Part shown: piece after piece, positions 46,701 to 55,234 of the stretch
Numbering within the stretch: position 1 is the first letter of the stretch
Layout: every line of letters starts with the position of its first letter
NCBI RefSeq assembly: GCF_963678975.1
Contig: NC_089272.1
Coordinates: 23,131,200-23,195,199 of the forward strand
Direction of reading: 5' to 3'
DNA length: 64,000 nt
DNA from: Dysidea avara
Taxonomy: Eukaryota; Porifera; Demospongiae; Dictyoceratida; Dysideidae
Program-made: the position numbers and the translations under genes
The notes under the pieces: model-generated
Database searches by the model: none
Told to the model about the DNA's origin: nothing
The model's input: the letters and a program-made list of their open reading frames with translations, nothing else

Positions 46701-49465
46701 GTTATTTTTATTAAAGTCATGTTAGGTTGAATGCGGAGACAATTCCAAATCCCAAGTTGTGTGGTTCATTTAGGTGCTTGCCTAGAATGTCAGTTGTCCT
46801 GGTGTAGAATTTTCTGCTAACAGTTTTGTTGTCAAGATTCTGACCAACGTTGAAACCGGGTCACTACTGCTGACTCGGATGACCCACTGACCCGAATTTG
46901 ACCCGGATTAATTAAAGCCGAGACGTGTTTCGGCTAGTCTCGGGCGAGCGAACGAGTCTACATTTTGAGCGTTCGATTCGTGTTGAGTAAATATTGCAAC
47001 TTCAGCCTAGGCTGTAGGTTAAAGACCAAAAAAAAAAAAAGTCTTCACCTACTGACAATAGCTACCCCCCTCACCATAGATACCCTCAGTTTCATGCTAC
47101 ATACTGCACTTACTAACAAATAGGCGTGGCTCACGAAAGAGCTACGCGATAGCGTTTATAAGTTCCACGTCGTCAAACGAACAATTTCGTTTCTCACGTG
47201 ATCCAATCCGGGTCAGACCCGGATAAATTGTAAACCGGGTCAGACCCGGATGACCCGGAGAAAATGTGACCCGGATGACCCGACCCGGTTTCAACGCTGA
47301 TTCTGACTATATAGGCTTTGATCCTTTGTACATGTCCCTAGTATACACATATACATGTAATATGTATATCTTATAAAGTGTACTACAAATTCATGAGTTT
47401 GTATAATTAATGTGCATTTGTAATAGATAAAGTATATTTTATAGTTGTAAATGTACTACTACTATAGTAGATGTTGTATAATTTGTCAACAGATTTTGCT
47501 GTTGATGACAGTTGGTTATCTCATACTAGCAGTGATAGCAATGTGGATCAGACATGCCGACTTTGGTCCTGCACTTCGGCGACTTCAGGCTATATTCTTT
47601 AAGTAAGATATTGCCATGTCAGTAATATATGTTTGAGTTGGTCACTATAATGAGTTTGTATAGAAATGGTGTTCACTAAGTTACTCCCTGCTATACAAGT
47701 TTTCAACCTCCTTGTAGGTCCCGAAAATACAAAGCAAACTTTTCTGAGTAATGTGTAAATTAATATGTTAAATAATGCTGTGTCTATTTTAATTGCATAT
47801 TAATATAAAAGACAATAGACAAATACATTGATGCTGTTGCCTCTTTCCAGGTCTTACAGTAGAATATCTAGTTTTGACCAGTGGTTGAAACTTGAATCTC
47901 CAACAGAAACAGAAAATGAGAGTGAACAGATGGTGTCTGACATTCAAATGACAGAAATTGGTAGTGCAACTAATAGCGATCAAGATGAATATTACAGTGA
48001 CATTGATGAAGATGATGAAATATACTTTGATGATATAGAATTAGAAAACACAGCTCCTCTTGTAGCACAAGGTCAACAATTTAATGGTAACAATAAGACA
48101 AATACCTCAACTAGCATCATTTTCTCCAAACAACAACATAGTAAGCTATCTTTGCCTACTGTTGAAGAAGAAGAACCATATCCTACCACTACATATAATA
48201 ATGGCTCAGACTTGCAACTTGAGAAGTTACAAGACTACTCTATTGGATCCCAAGGTAGACAAGACACCAATCATGAGTTATTCAAGAAACAAGCCAGCTC
48301 ATTCAGTTTACCAGAAACAGGGAATTCTTCTAATCTTGAATTACTTGTGAGAGGAAAACCATCTACAGATAGAACTGAAGCTGGAAGCAAAACACATCAT
48401 AAACTACAAAGAAGAAGTACAAGACAGCGATTTTCTCGAAAACCTAAAGATTTGCATCTTCAACATCGTACATCACGTTTCCAGAGTAAGTTTCTCAATG
48501 ATGATGAATTTCATGTAATCTGGAAACCTGACACACCAAATGTCACAACTACCAGACTGAGTGATTCAATGCAAAAGAATCTTAGTACTTCTACTACGGT
48601 GCCAAAAATTGATCCTAGTTTACCTAAGTCAACTTCTTGGAGCCAACAATGTGAAACTGTTTCTCCAGCAGTTATTAGCACTACATCCACACCAAGTACA
48701 CCAGCAGATTTGCGCTTTAGACAAAAACAATTACTAGAACGTGTCAATGTAGCTCGTGAAGTGTCTAAAGATCAGAACATTAAACTGATACAGCCAGAAG
48801 TTTCTCAAAATGTCAAGCAACGTGCTCTCCGACTTGCTTCAAGATATGTTTCTTTCCGAATTAGTAAGAAACCTCAAAATATGGCTGATGTAGTATTGCA
48901 AGCCCAAAAACAATCACTTCTTGCCAACTCTGATCAACCACTAAATCCAAAACAAAAGTGGCAAAGGGCTATTTTATTATCAGCCAACAAAACAAAAGTA
49001 ATGAAAAATCCATCAGAAACTTCATTAAGTAGTAGTTACTCAGAAATACAGCCCATCAGTATCCATACAATTGGTCAAAGAATGAGCAGGATGAGCAAAA
49101 ACCCATATCACAGTGAATTTCCAATGTCACAGTCAGATTATACTTTGTCATCAAAGTCAAAGGATTATTCAAGCACAAAGAAAAGTGTACTAAAAACTTG
49201 TGCTAGTTGCACGTTAATGAACACTAAACCCGTACTAGAAGACGCTACTGAACTGGAAAATGATTGCTTTGAAACAACAGCTAAATTTTCCACTGCAGCT
49301 AATTCATCTGTTGAGAATAAGAATTCCACCAATATACTGGAAGTAACAGATGGCTCTTCTGCAGCATCACCTGATGATAATGATTGCGAGGATGTATCAG
49401 AAGCTGATAAAAAATTTGCTGCAGTACATAAACCAGCACTGGCTACAGCAAGAGTATTTCAATGA
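28138..49465 (+). CDS. NOTUM-like esterase - TM - ABCG transporter - long tail, apparent fusion gene
   Basis: Eighteen proposed exons: 28138-28364, 29681-30799, 31367-31757, 33272-33518, 34550-34798, 35489-35550, 36210-36407, 36764-36905, 36951-37096, 38029-38143, 40749-40920, 41424-41551, 44096-44217, 44279-44404, 44563-44765, 45504-45684, 47493-47602, 47851-49465. Every junction is GT-AG and in phase; total 5553 nt, about 1850 residues. Predicted layout: signal peptide, extracellular esterase (to about 525), one membrane segment (about 527-558), cytosolic ABC domain, six membrane segments, cytosolic tail. Joining esterase to ABC rests on three points: the esterase exon 3 ends at a consensus donor (CATCAG, GTGAGT) in phase 0; the ABC exon 4 starts in phase 0; and exon 4 has no upstream Met before the first ABC strand. 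It could still be two genes if exon 3 reads through to the TAA five codons later and the ABC gene has an unseen first exon. AATAAA signals follow at 49636 and 49652. Confidence 0.65.
28607..28740. repeat. Diverged fragment of the GACCCGG hAT-like family
   Basis: CAGTGTTGAGACTTGGTTGG at 28607 followed by GTCCGGGTCATCC and GGGTCTGACCCAGATTGGAT resembles the element at 46845-47299. It lies in intron 1 of the esterase part and no right terminus was found. Confidence 0.45.
31960..32185. mobile_element. TIR MITE in the linker intron
   Basis: The left end TACCATGTATGTACAAATTTTC and the inverse of the right end (ACCATATACATAAAATTTTT) pair and continue into GAGG.ATGTAATTTT. It lies in the 1.5-kb intron that separates esterase and ABC exons. 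The rest of that intron (32186-33271) has two short frames without splice context, not called. Confidence 0.55.
33272..47602 (+). CDS. ABCG-type half transporter core (exons 4-17)
   Basis: ABCG proteins carry the ATPase before the membrane domain and export lipids, sterols or xenobiotics as dimers. Visible motifs: first strand [14 protein letters not shown], Walker A GPSGSGKTT (742-750), Q-loop [20 protein letters not shown], signature LSGGQ (850-854) followed by KKR, Walker B VIFLDE (Asp874, Glu875), D-loop GLDS, H-loop TIHQPR (His907). All catalytic residues are present. The membrane domain runs from exon 12 to 17 and keeps the family signature before the last segment ([20 protein letters not shown], then [15 protein letters not shown]). 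The ABC domain has an insert of acidic residues between strands 1 and 2 (exon 4). One intron (36906-36950) is only 45 nt. I cannot assign an orthologue. Confidence 0.9.
34047..34445 (-). repeat. Composite repeat copy, reverse orientation
   Basis: It starts ATTAGGGATCATGAAGG and then carries CCTTGGCAGTATTGGTTAGG, the inverse of the body end of the other copies, and continues to TTTGTGTCCCATTTCA. The CAGT tract is reduced to almost nothing in this copy (about 34244-34265). It lies in an intron of the ABC gene. Confidence 0.6.
37097..38028. other. Intron of the ABC gene, nothing identified
   Basis: No repeat boundary or coding exon was identified apart from a copy of the GACTGCTCTATTAGAGTAT motif at about 37829-37861. 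Confidence 0.4.
39048..40010 (-). repeat. Composite repeat copy with strongly expanded internal microsatellite
   Basis: This reverse-orientation copy has the body end (AACAGCCGTGAAAATTTGC, then AAAACCAGCCTCACTTTTC) on the left and the TTTGTCCTCCTTTGTGTCCC segment on the right. Between them is about 300 bp of CTGA/CTGG repeats. It is intronic. Confidence 0.6.
39558..39862. repeat. Expanded (ACTG)n tetranucleotide array
   Basis: About 75 near-uninterrupted units of GACT with patches of GGCT form the array. It occupies the position of the short CAGT tract of the other composite repeats. The minus-strand frame of repeating Ser-Val-Ser-Gln across it is an artefact of the repeat. Confidence 0.95.
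40356..40715. repeat. Palindromic MITE remnant and an inverted repeat element
   Basis: 40356-40506 carries AAAAAGTGATGAAACAAG and a degenerate inverse ending TTCTATGATCCCTAC. 40555-40715 contains the pair AATGCAGAAAAAAATCCCAG / TTTTTTTCTGCATT and then GGTCCCTAGTGGGATAGCATT. An inverse relative of the latter lies at 27362-27505, and a partial one at about 35018-35060. Confidence 0.5.
42114..42259. mobile_element. Short hAT-like MITE (146 bp)
   Basis: The ends CAGGGCCGCCCA and TGGGCGGCCCTG are inverted repeats. The flanks are ATCTGGCT (42106-42113) and ATCTGGTT (42260-42267), an 8-bp duplication with one mismatch. It lies in the intron between ABC exons 12 and 13. Confidence 0.8.
42716..43370. 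mobile_element. Palindromic MITE interrupted by a nested hAT-like element
   Basis: The left arm (GGATCATAGAAAAAAGTAGG to GATATACTAG) and right arm (CTAGTGGACATTTAATCCC to GTGATCCCC) belong to the palindromic family. Between them, about 42777-43252, sits a second copy of the 2929-3494 element (GCAGTGTCGTTACGTAATAT ... AATTGCCCCAACTCTG). Confidence 0.7.
43390..44000 (+). repeat. Composite repeat copy
   Basis: Body text ACTTGTTTGTGTACTTATTTTG through GTCAGCAAAAAGAAATGGG to CTAACCAATACTGCCAAGG follows the interrupted palindromic head. The tetranucleotide tract is short (about 43838-43862). The 122-residue frame across it is not a gene. Confidence 0.65.
44405..44530. repeat. (GT)n / TGTGTGCG microsatellite
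   Basis: An imperfect GT-rich tract begins at the splice donor of exon 14, so the donor GTGTGTG is itself part of the microsatellite. Confidence 0.9.
46845..47299. mobile_element. hAT-like MITE with GACCCGGAT subrepeats and perfect 8-bp TSD
   Basis: The left end CAACGTTGAAACCGGGTC and the inverse of the right end CAGCGTTGAAACCGGGTC differ at one base. The identical octamer ATTCTGAC flanks it (46837-46844, 47300-47307). Both sub-terminal regions carry several direct and inverted copies of GACCCGGAT, a usual arrangement for transposase binding sites. The interior is CpG-rich compared with its surroundings. It lies in the intron before ABC exon 17. Confidence 0.85.
47851..49465 (+). CDS. Exon 18: 538-residue disordered C-terminal tail of the ABC protein
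   Basis: Exon 17 ends TTCTTTAA before GTAAGATA, and this exon follows a strong acceptor (CCTCTTTCCAG). Splicing completes an AAG codon and continues in frame, whereas failure to splice creates a TAA made of the donor bases. The tail has an acidic Tyr/Asp/Glu stretch (about 60 residues in: [20 protein letters not shown]), then basic Ser/Thr/Lys-rich regions. No folded domain or repeat was recognised. ABCG half-transporters normally end a few residues after the last membrane segment, so this is a large addition. Alternatively it is a separate single-exon gene starting at an ATG near 47831, inside what I read as the polypyrimidine tract. Confidence 0.75.
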
Positions 49466-49531
49466 CTGGCTTTGTGACTAAAGTGATCAAACATATTATT
49501 GAGTTGCTCAATACTATAGCTATAATTTTTA

Positions 49532-49534
<3 letters not shown>

Positions 49535-49602
<68 letters not shown>
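49535..49602. repeat. (GT)n microsatellite
   Basis: An almost perfect GT run of about 34 units, in the 3' UTR of the ABC gene ahead of AATAAA at 49636. Confidence 0.95.
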
Positions 49603-49604
<2 letters not shown>

Positions 49605-49635
49605 CATAAAATTTCATGATATAGTTAAATGAAAT

Positions 49636-49657
49636 AATAAATAGCTAATCAAATAAA
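49636..49657 (+). terminator. Poly(A) signals of the ABC gene
   Basis: AATAAA occurs at 49636-49641 and 49652-49657, about 170-190 nt after the TGA at 49463-49465. Confidence 0.5.
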
Positions 49658-49659
49658 CT

Positions 49660-50900
49660 GACAATAGAAACCTCGAAGTGTTACTAACAAGTGTTTATTT
49701 TGGGAGTAGCAAATTAAAATTGTTGACATGAAGCCTTTTATGTACATCAACTAGAGTGGTCAATTATTATGGTCAGACACAGTTGGATAGATGTGCACTA
49801 CAAGGTGGTCTCTATATGTGATTAGTAGGCAATTGCTAATTGGAGTACAAAATGCTGGTACGTAATGAGTAGAATTATTCCCTGCACTCAAATGTGTGTG
49901 ATAAGTTACCTACAAATTGACTTAATTATTTTACTGAGTAATGTTGTAGCTATACCTGTTAGTAGTAAACATGGCATAAATTTTTTGAAATGCCTGAGCT
50001 AGCTAATATCCCACACGCTATATAGTTACATTAATGGAGAAGAAGCTTAAGGTAGAGGAACAAACACTAATACTTAAATCATTGCCTTGATAACTGAAGC
50101 TAAGTGAGTAGCTCTATATACCATCCACTGGGACAACCATCTCTTGCAGTGACATTGATGTTGACAATTTTCTTCTGCATCCTAAGCAAACAATTGTTTC
50201 ACATACAATACCTCCATTACTGGTCATCAATTCGAATTGAAAGTACCCCAACTTGTCACCAGTTTCAAGATAATTGATGTAGATGATCTCACAAGGTAAT
50301 ACATTACGGTCAATAATTATTCACCACACACAAATGCATCTGTGATGTTACATAAGAGCATTGTTAGATATCTGACACTTGAGGATGCATTCTTAGTGTT
50401 AAATTTCCGATTCTCTTTTTCAGTATCCTTGCAGGTACTGGTACTGAGTTCTGGATTAAGGAGGTAATCCGGATTATAATATATCTACAACAGTACTAAA
50501 GCAACTCTTTATGACTTAGTTTAGCTTTCTAACTGCAAAGATAGAGACCTATACATCATGTATATAATAGTGCTAGAATTTATTTTTACTACAAAATGGC
50601 TATTGACAAATTTTTGCAACATTTAAAATGATTCAATTACCGCAACACAAAATGATGGAATTCAGACAAGTAAGGGCCTACGACTCAAACATAGCTATAG
50701 TATAATTAAAACCCATATTCAAGTAGATCAACATGTGGTACATTGTGCAAAAGGATAATGTACAGTATAATACTGGTAATTAATTTAAGATTAATACAAC
50801 ACATTTACATTACATAAAAATATATACAACTTTTACATGCCTGATATATAACTTTGTGTTTAATTGTTATACTTTATCTGCTTATATGTATGTTGCAAAG
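49660..50900. other. Intergenic region between convergent genes
   Basis: The region between the 3' ends of the ABC gene (+) and the GPCR (-) has no exon, TIR element or RNA gene that I could support. Confidence 0.4.
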
Positions 50901-50902
50901 GC

Positions 50903-50908
50903 TTTATT
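50903..50908 (-). terminator. Poly(A) signal of the GPCR gene
   Basis: TTTATT on the plus strand is AATAAA on the coding strand, 11 nt after the stop codon. Confidence 0.45.
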
Positions 50909-50918
50909 TCATAAAGCT

Positions 50919-51903
50919 CTAGCTACAGTACATGCACAATAGCCTCTTTGATACCCTGATCATTGGTCCACGGACTTGTTTGAAATACAAGCCATACACA
51001 AATGGGTCAAGAAGAAATGTCGTATAAGTGACATTGGGAACAATGATGTAGTCCATAATGTTGTGATAAGCTGTGGAGTTTATCAGTACTTCTCCTGGAA
51101 TATACAATGTCAGGAAGAGCACACCAATAGAATAATTCCCAAATAAAATAACCAGTAATGTCTCAGTAGGTTTAATGTGGTGCTTGAGTTTGTGCTGCTT
51201 TCGTTTTAAAGCTTCAACTTGACTGGTAGAACCTGATAATCTGGTTTCCTTTTGGATTTGTTTGTTAACTTGATAAGTTTTAATGGCTAAGTAGACATTG
51301 AGGGACATTGTTATAATTGTTTCCATAAAGACTGGTGTTGCATAAGTTGTTATAGTTTCAACGAAAGCATTGCCATAAGTGCAGGTACCATACTCAGACA
51401 CTTCAACATAATCATCACTGTTAAAAAGCAGATGAACTGTAAGTGCCATTGATAAAGGCCATAAAATGACACATATGCTTCGAGTGACAGAGGTTGTCAT
51501 AATTCTTTTGTGTTTGAAAGGAAATCTGATAGCAATTACTTTGTCAACTGATATCATCAACATTGTAAAATGAAGCACAACTATCGGATGAAAGAGAAAA
51601 TAGTACACATTACAACTGATAAAATCTCCTACCCCAATAGCATAGCCAATAGTCATAATAGCAGACATCACACAAAACAGCACTGCTAATATCATATCAG
51701 TTATCATCAAATTAGCCACAAAGATGTTATGAGGCCTGTGTAACCTTCTTGTAGTATTGATGGTGACTAAGACCAAACTAGCCATTAGAAAAATGATCAG
51801 TGTAGCCATCACCTTGAATCCCAAGGACAGGTAGGTAGAATACTCTGGAAGATTGTCTACATCTTGTGATAGAAACAGTCCTGAATGTTTTGCTAGCAAG
51901 TTC
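50919..51903 (-). CDS. Rhodopsin-class (class A) G protein-coupled receptor
   Basis: The exon encodes about 326 residues with seven hydrophobic segments. Class A marks (counting from the TTG at 51899): TM2 NLMITDMILA with the conserved Asp; Cys before TM3 (FISCNVYY) and Cys in loop 2 (YGTCTYG) for the usual disulfide; SVDKV at the DRY position, with Asp kept and Arg replaced by Lys; long basic loop 3; and LLDPFVYGLYF, a DPxxY variant of NPxxY. There is no ATG at the exon start, and a stop lies about 35 nt upstream in frame. A splice acceptor (CAATCAG) at 51904-51905 suggests that the start is in an upstream exon. Otherwise translation begins at Met31, within TM1. The ligand is unknown. It is convergent with the ABC gene. 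Confidence 0.85.
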
Positions 51904-51986
51904 CTGATTGATGTTCGTATATAAAATGGTGGTGGTTAGTGTATTCAGTGAAACACAACAGGTATTGTTTGTCACAGTAAAATGCA

Positions 51987-52187
51987 TACTGTATAGGGCA
52001 AGAAATTTTCATGGTATTAAATTTTCGTGGATTGCTAAAATATGTAATTTTCATGGAATAAATTTTCGTGGTTTAAACATCAATCTCCATACAACTAGTA
52101 CAGGAGCTAATGTTTAATTTTCGCAGATAAGACACCTGCAAAATCCATGAAAATTTGTATCCCACAAAAATTTCTTACCCTACGGTA
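51987..52187. mobile_element. TIR MITE (TACYGTA ends)
   Basis: The left end TACTGTATAGGGCAAGAAATTT and the inverse of the right end TACCGTAGGGTAAGAAATTT match, and the sub-terminal regions carry several AATTTTCGTGG / CATGAAAATT motifs. It sits just upstream of the GPCR exon. Confidence 0.7.
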
Positions 52188-52245
52188 ACAAGATCTTTAT
52201 ATGTATAGATTGTTAATTGAATCAAATATGAACCTTGGTTAGAGG

Positions 52246-52300
52246 TTGCCTTGTCTACAACTTGTGAAAGAAATAGTGCTGAATGTTTCTCTAAGAAATA
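52246..52300 (-). pseudogene. Duplicated fragment of the GPCR N-terminal exon
   Basis: On the minus strand this reads LEKHSALFLSQVVDK, against LAKHSGLFLSQDVDN at the start of the GPCR exon. Similarity stops before TM1. It lies 400 bp upstream of the intact copy on the same strand with a MITE between. It is a tandem-duplication relic, or possibly an alternative first coding exon, since a TTTCTTAG acceptor precedes it. Confidence 0.6.
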
Positions 52301-52321
52301 TCCAGTTGATACTCATAACCA

Positions 52322-52549
52322 GATGCTGTGGATGGCATCTGTTGTAGCTTCAAATTCACCCACTTCACAACCAACGTACACTGTTCTAAATGTTAAAAAG
52401 TACCAAAGTGTTGGAAATTCTGTAAGTGATTTATTATTCCTTACAGTGTTTTTATAAGTGCTTGATTGTAGAGAACAGGTGGAGTTGCTGCAGTTGTTTC
52501 CCATTTATTAGCCATTGTTGCTATGTATGTTGGCTATCAGTTTCATTTC
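52322..52549 (+). CDS. Two-exon start of an unidentified membrane protein
   Basis: 52322-52421 (from an ATG, MLWMASVVASNSPTSQPTYT) and 52472-52549 are separated by a 50-nt intron with GTAAGT and TTGTAG ends, both in phase 0. The second exon encodes one membrane segment (GGVAAVVSHLLAIVAMYVGY) and ends TTC before GTAAATG. I recognise no family. It may belong with the exons at 53118-53420. It could also be chance. Confidence 0.3.
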
Positions 52550-53117
52550 GTAAATGAAAAATTGTAGATGTGACACATATATTTTTCCCTTTGTGTGAAA
52601 CTGATAGATGTGAAACTAAATTGTAGATGTGAAACTATTTTTCCCTTTGTGTGAAACATATATTTTTCCCATTGCTAGCTAGCTACATGTACAAGTGTAT
52701 AATATATATATAAATTTTTATTTAGAAATAATTTCATTTTAAGATCATTTCAATTACCATACTATTAACACTAAACTAAAATCTTGACTGCCATACTAAT
52801 GTTAAACACTTTTGTACCCAACTAGCTCTCATACCCCTGCAGGCTGCTCTTTTCCTTTTGCATGTAATTCCCACAAGAAAGTCTGCACTTCAGTTTTTAA
52901 AGCTATGTACCAGTGTACTGTGCTGAGCTATTTTATAATGGAAGCTGGCCATGTACATCAGCTTGATATGGTGTAACATTAAGCTGACCGTTTTATTACA
53001 AACAATGCAAGGGTTACTGCATGCAATGTTAAGTTAGTTAATCTCCCGTCTTTATCACAAGGAAGAGATAACATGGAACTTGTAACCTTTTATAAAATTG
53101 TCAACTAACTATTTCAG

Positions 53118-53432
53118 ATATCCATCAACGAATTAATCCCTCCATCCATACCACAACTAAAGGCCATGTATCCTTACCACTCGCTATATGAGACCCTATC
53201 AAAAATTGACTCATCAGCAATAAAGTTATTGAAGTAATGGAAAAACAACAACCTACCTCCTGATGAATGCAGCAGGAACAATACATTTAGACAGTTGATA
53301 AACGTTATAATCATCTCATCTACGTATATTGTAATTTTCCTGTTCCTTATACTCCCTGCATGGTGGAGGGAAAGTTTGTATTCAATGTTTATGCAGCCCA
53401 CTATGCAGACTTCAAAACAGGTTCACAGATAA
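53118..53432 (+). CDS. Candidate exons of an unidentified membrane protein, with one in-frame TAA
   Basis: After the acceptor ACTATTTCAG the frame reads ISINELIPPSIPQLKAMYPY and stays open to 53432 except for a TAA at 53235-53237. It includes a membrane segment (INVIIISSTYIVIFLFLIL) followed by PAWWRES. A 39-nt segment, 53234-53272, starts GTAATG and ends AATGCAG; removing it would keep the frame and delete the stop. So this is either a gene with a tiny intron or a pseudogene. An in-phase exon to follow was not settled. Confidence 0.35.
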
Positions 53433-53596
53433 CTATTATGGAGTTTAACAATTCCTCTCCCACAATCTTCGTGCAAGATAATGCCTCCTATTCTTTGCAT
53501 GGATTGCTGATGTAGTTAAACAGAAAGTTCAGTAACTATACTTAGCTATTATAGAATTGGTTTGAACTTCCAGCATATCAATATTATACAGGACAG

Positions 53597-53690
53597 TGTG
53601 GCTTTACTTCTTATGTAAATACATATGCATTAGATTGGCAACTCATCCATAGATTTTTGCCTGGTTCTACCATGCAGAATTATAGAGATC
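53597..53690 (+). CDS. Candidate exon, unidentified
   Basis: Bounded by ATTATACAG and GATC before GTAAGTG, it reads QCGFTSYVNTYALDWQLIHR onward in one open frame. Extracellular in character (aromatic, Cys), no known domain. It may join the preceding membrane exons. Confidence 0.3.
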
Positions 53691-53954
53691 GTAAGTGTAG
53701 CTCTCAATATATGTAGATGTGTAGTATAGCTATTTCTATCATATAATTCCTTGTATTTTATTATAAAAGCTACTTGCTGCTTGCTGTTACTGCTGCAGTT
53801 TGCTGCTGCTCAGTCAAGGCTCTGAAAGATAAATGTCACTAGAACGTTGTAGCTACCATGGAGGACTATTCTGCCTTTTGGTTGTGGAGACTTTTGGAAT
53901 TATGGACTCAACTTGCTGTCAGTGTAGAAATGCTGCATGCAAGACATACTAGGA

Positions 53955-54165
53955 TTTCCTAGGAAGGTGCTTGATTTTGTTGTTTCTGGAGATTTTCTTT
54001 GTCCTCTTGCTCAGCAAGTTTTGAGAACTCATTTTTGTGATGGGATTTTAGATGTGACTTTAGATTTGTAGGGTACTTTCCTTTAATCCTGTGATTGCAA
54101 GGTTCTTTCCCTTCCTCCTTATCCACCAAAACTTGACACAAACTTATATCCAGAGCTTTGTCACA
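53955..54165 (-). pseudogene. BED-type zinc finger fragment of a hAT transposase
   Basis: On the minus strand it reads LCQVLVDKEEGKEPCNHRIK, then GKYPTNLKSHLKSHHKNEF, the Cys and HxxxxH arrangement and KGKxPTNLKxHLxxHH core of BED fingers at the N-terminus of hAT transposases. Nothing downstream resembles the catalytic domain or the dimerisation region, so it is a relic or a captured finger. Such elements could have mobilised the hAT-type MITEs in this window. Confidence 0.65.
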
Positions 54166-54169
54166 ACTA

Positions 54170-54950
54170 GGCTACTAGGTAACCTCTGCTTTGCCATTTC
54201 ACTAACAGCTTCCACCTACAATAAACTCCAACAGTTCCAGTTAGCAAAGTGAACTAAGCAATTTTTGTGCTCTCCTTAGTCCTTAAATGCTGATAGATCA
54301 AATAACATGGGCAAAGTGACTATTGGGTTAAGTAATACCAGAGGATATAAAGGGCCTAATGGCTTTGAAAAGACTTTTTCATAAGTTTAAAAAACATGCT
54401 GATTACTGATAAATGAAAACTTGTCAATGAGTCAGCAAATCACTAAATACTTACTAAGTCTTGATGAAGCAATTATAAGTAAAGAGTAAGTATTTAGTAT
54501 CTAACCATCCCTTTACTAAAGTATTGAGTATCTCTTTAGTAAATCATCCAACATGTGGTATAGTATTAGTAAGCAATTACTAACAGAAAAAAGGCTATAC
54601 TTTCCCTAAGTAAGTATTAGTAAAAGTATACCAGAACAACACTAGTACTAAGCTTAGCAACTACTACAAAAACGAATCCCACAATGCAAAGCTCTATGTC
54701 GCTCAATATAACGAGTCAAAGCGTATCGTTTCTTTGAACTGGCTGGGCATCAAAGTCATTGGCAAACCACTTTCCTATGATATTTCCCTGGCAATATGCG
54801 AGTTAAACACCGAGTGGCGCCTTTGAACGCCCATGCTAAAGTGGTATATTTTTAGATAACTTCATTCAGATTATTCTTTTGAGAACAATAACATAGAATT
54901 TGTCTTACTCTAGCATGAAGCATTTCTACTAAACTTCTCTAGTGTCAACT
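54170..54950. other. No gene identified
   Basis: AT-rich sequence with many TAGTAA/TTACTA runs and no clear repeat ends. A short possible exon near 55020-55130 could not be fixed. Confidence 0.35.
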
Positions 54951-55234
54951 CCTTCAGGTACCACAATGGTCTGTGTAATCTCTCCAGTAATTGTGTTCAT
55001 GCTATGCATGTCTTTTTGTAACAGTGCTCAAGTAATGCTAGCTGTGTGTTCCTTACAACAATACTGATGATGTCACTCTCTCAATTAACTGCTACCATCC
55101 CATGGGTACCAGCCAAAGTTTTGAAAGTCAGTGAGTTCATTTTGTTAGAATGCATTTTTATTGCATTTGCCTTTTCCATTAGAACTTCCATAGTGTTGCT
55201 CATTTCTATAAAACTGCTGATAACTGTTTCACAG

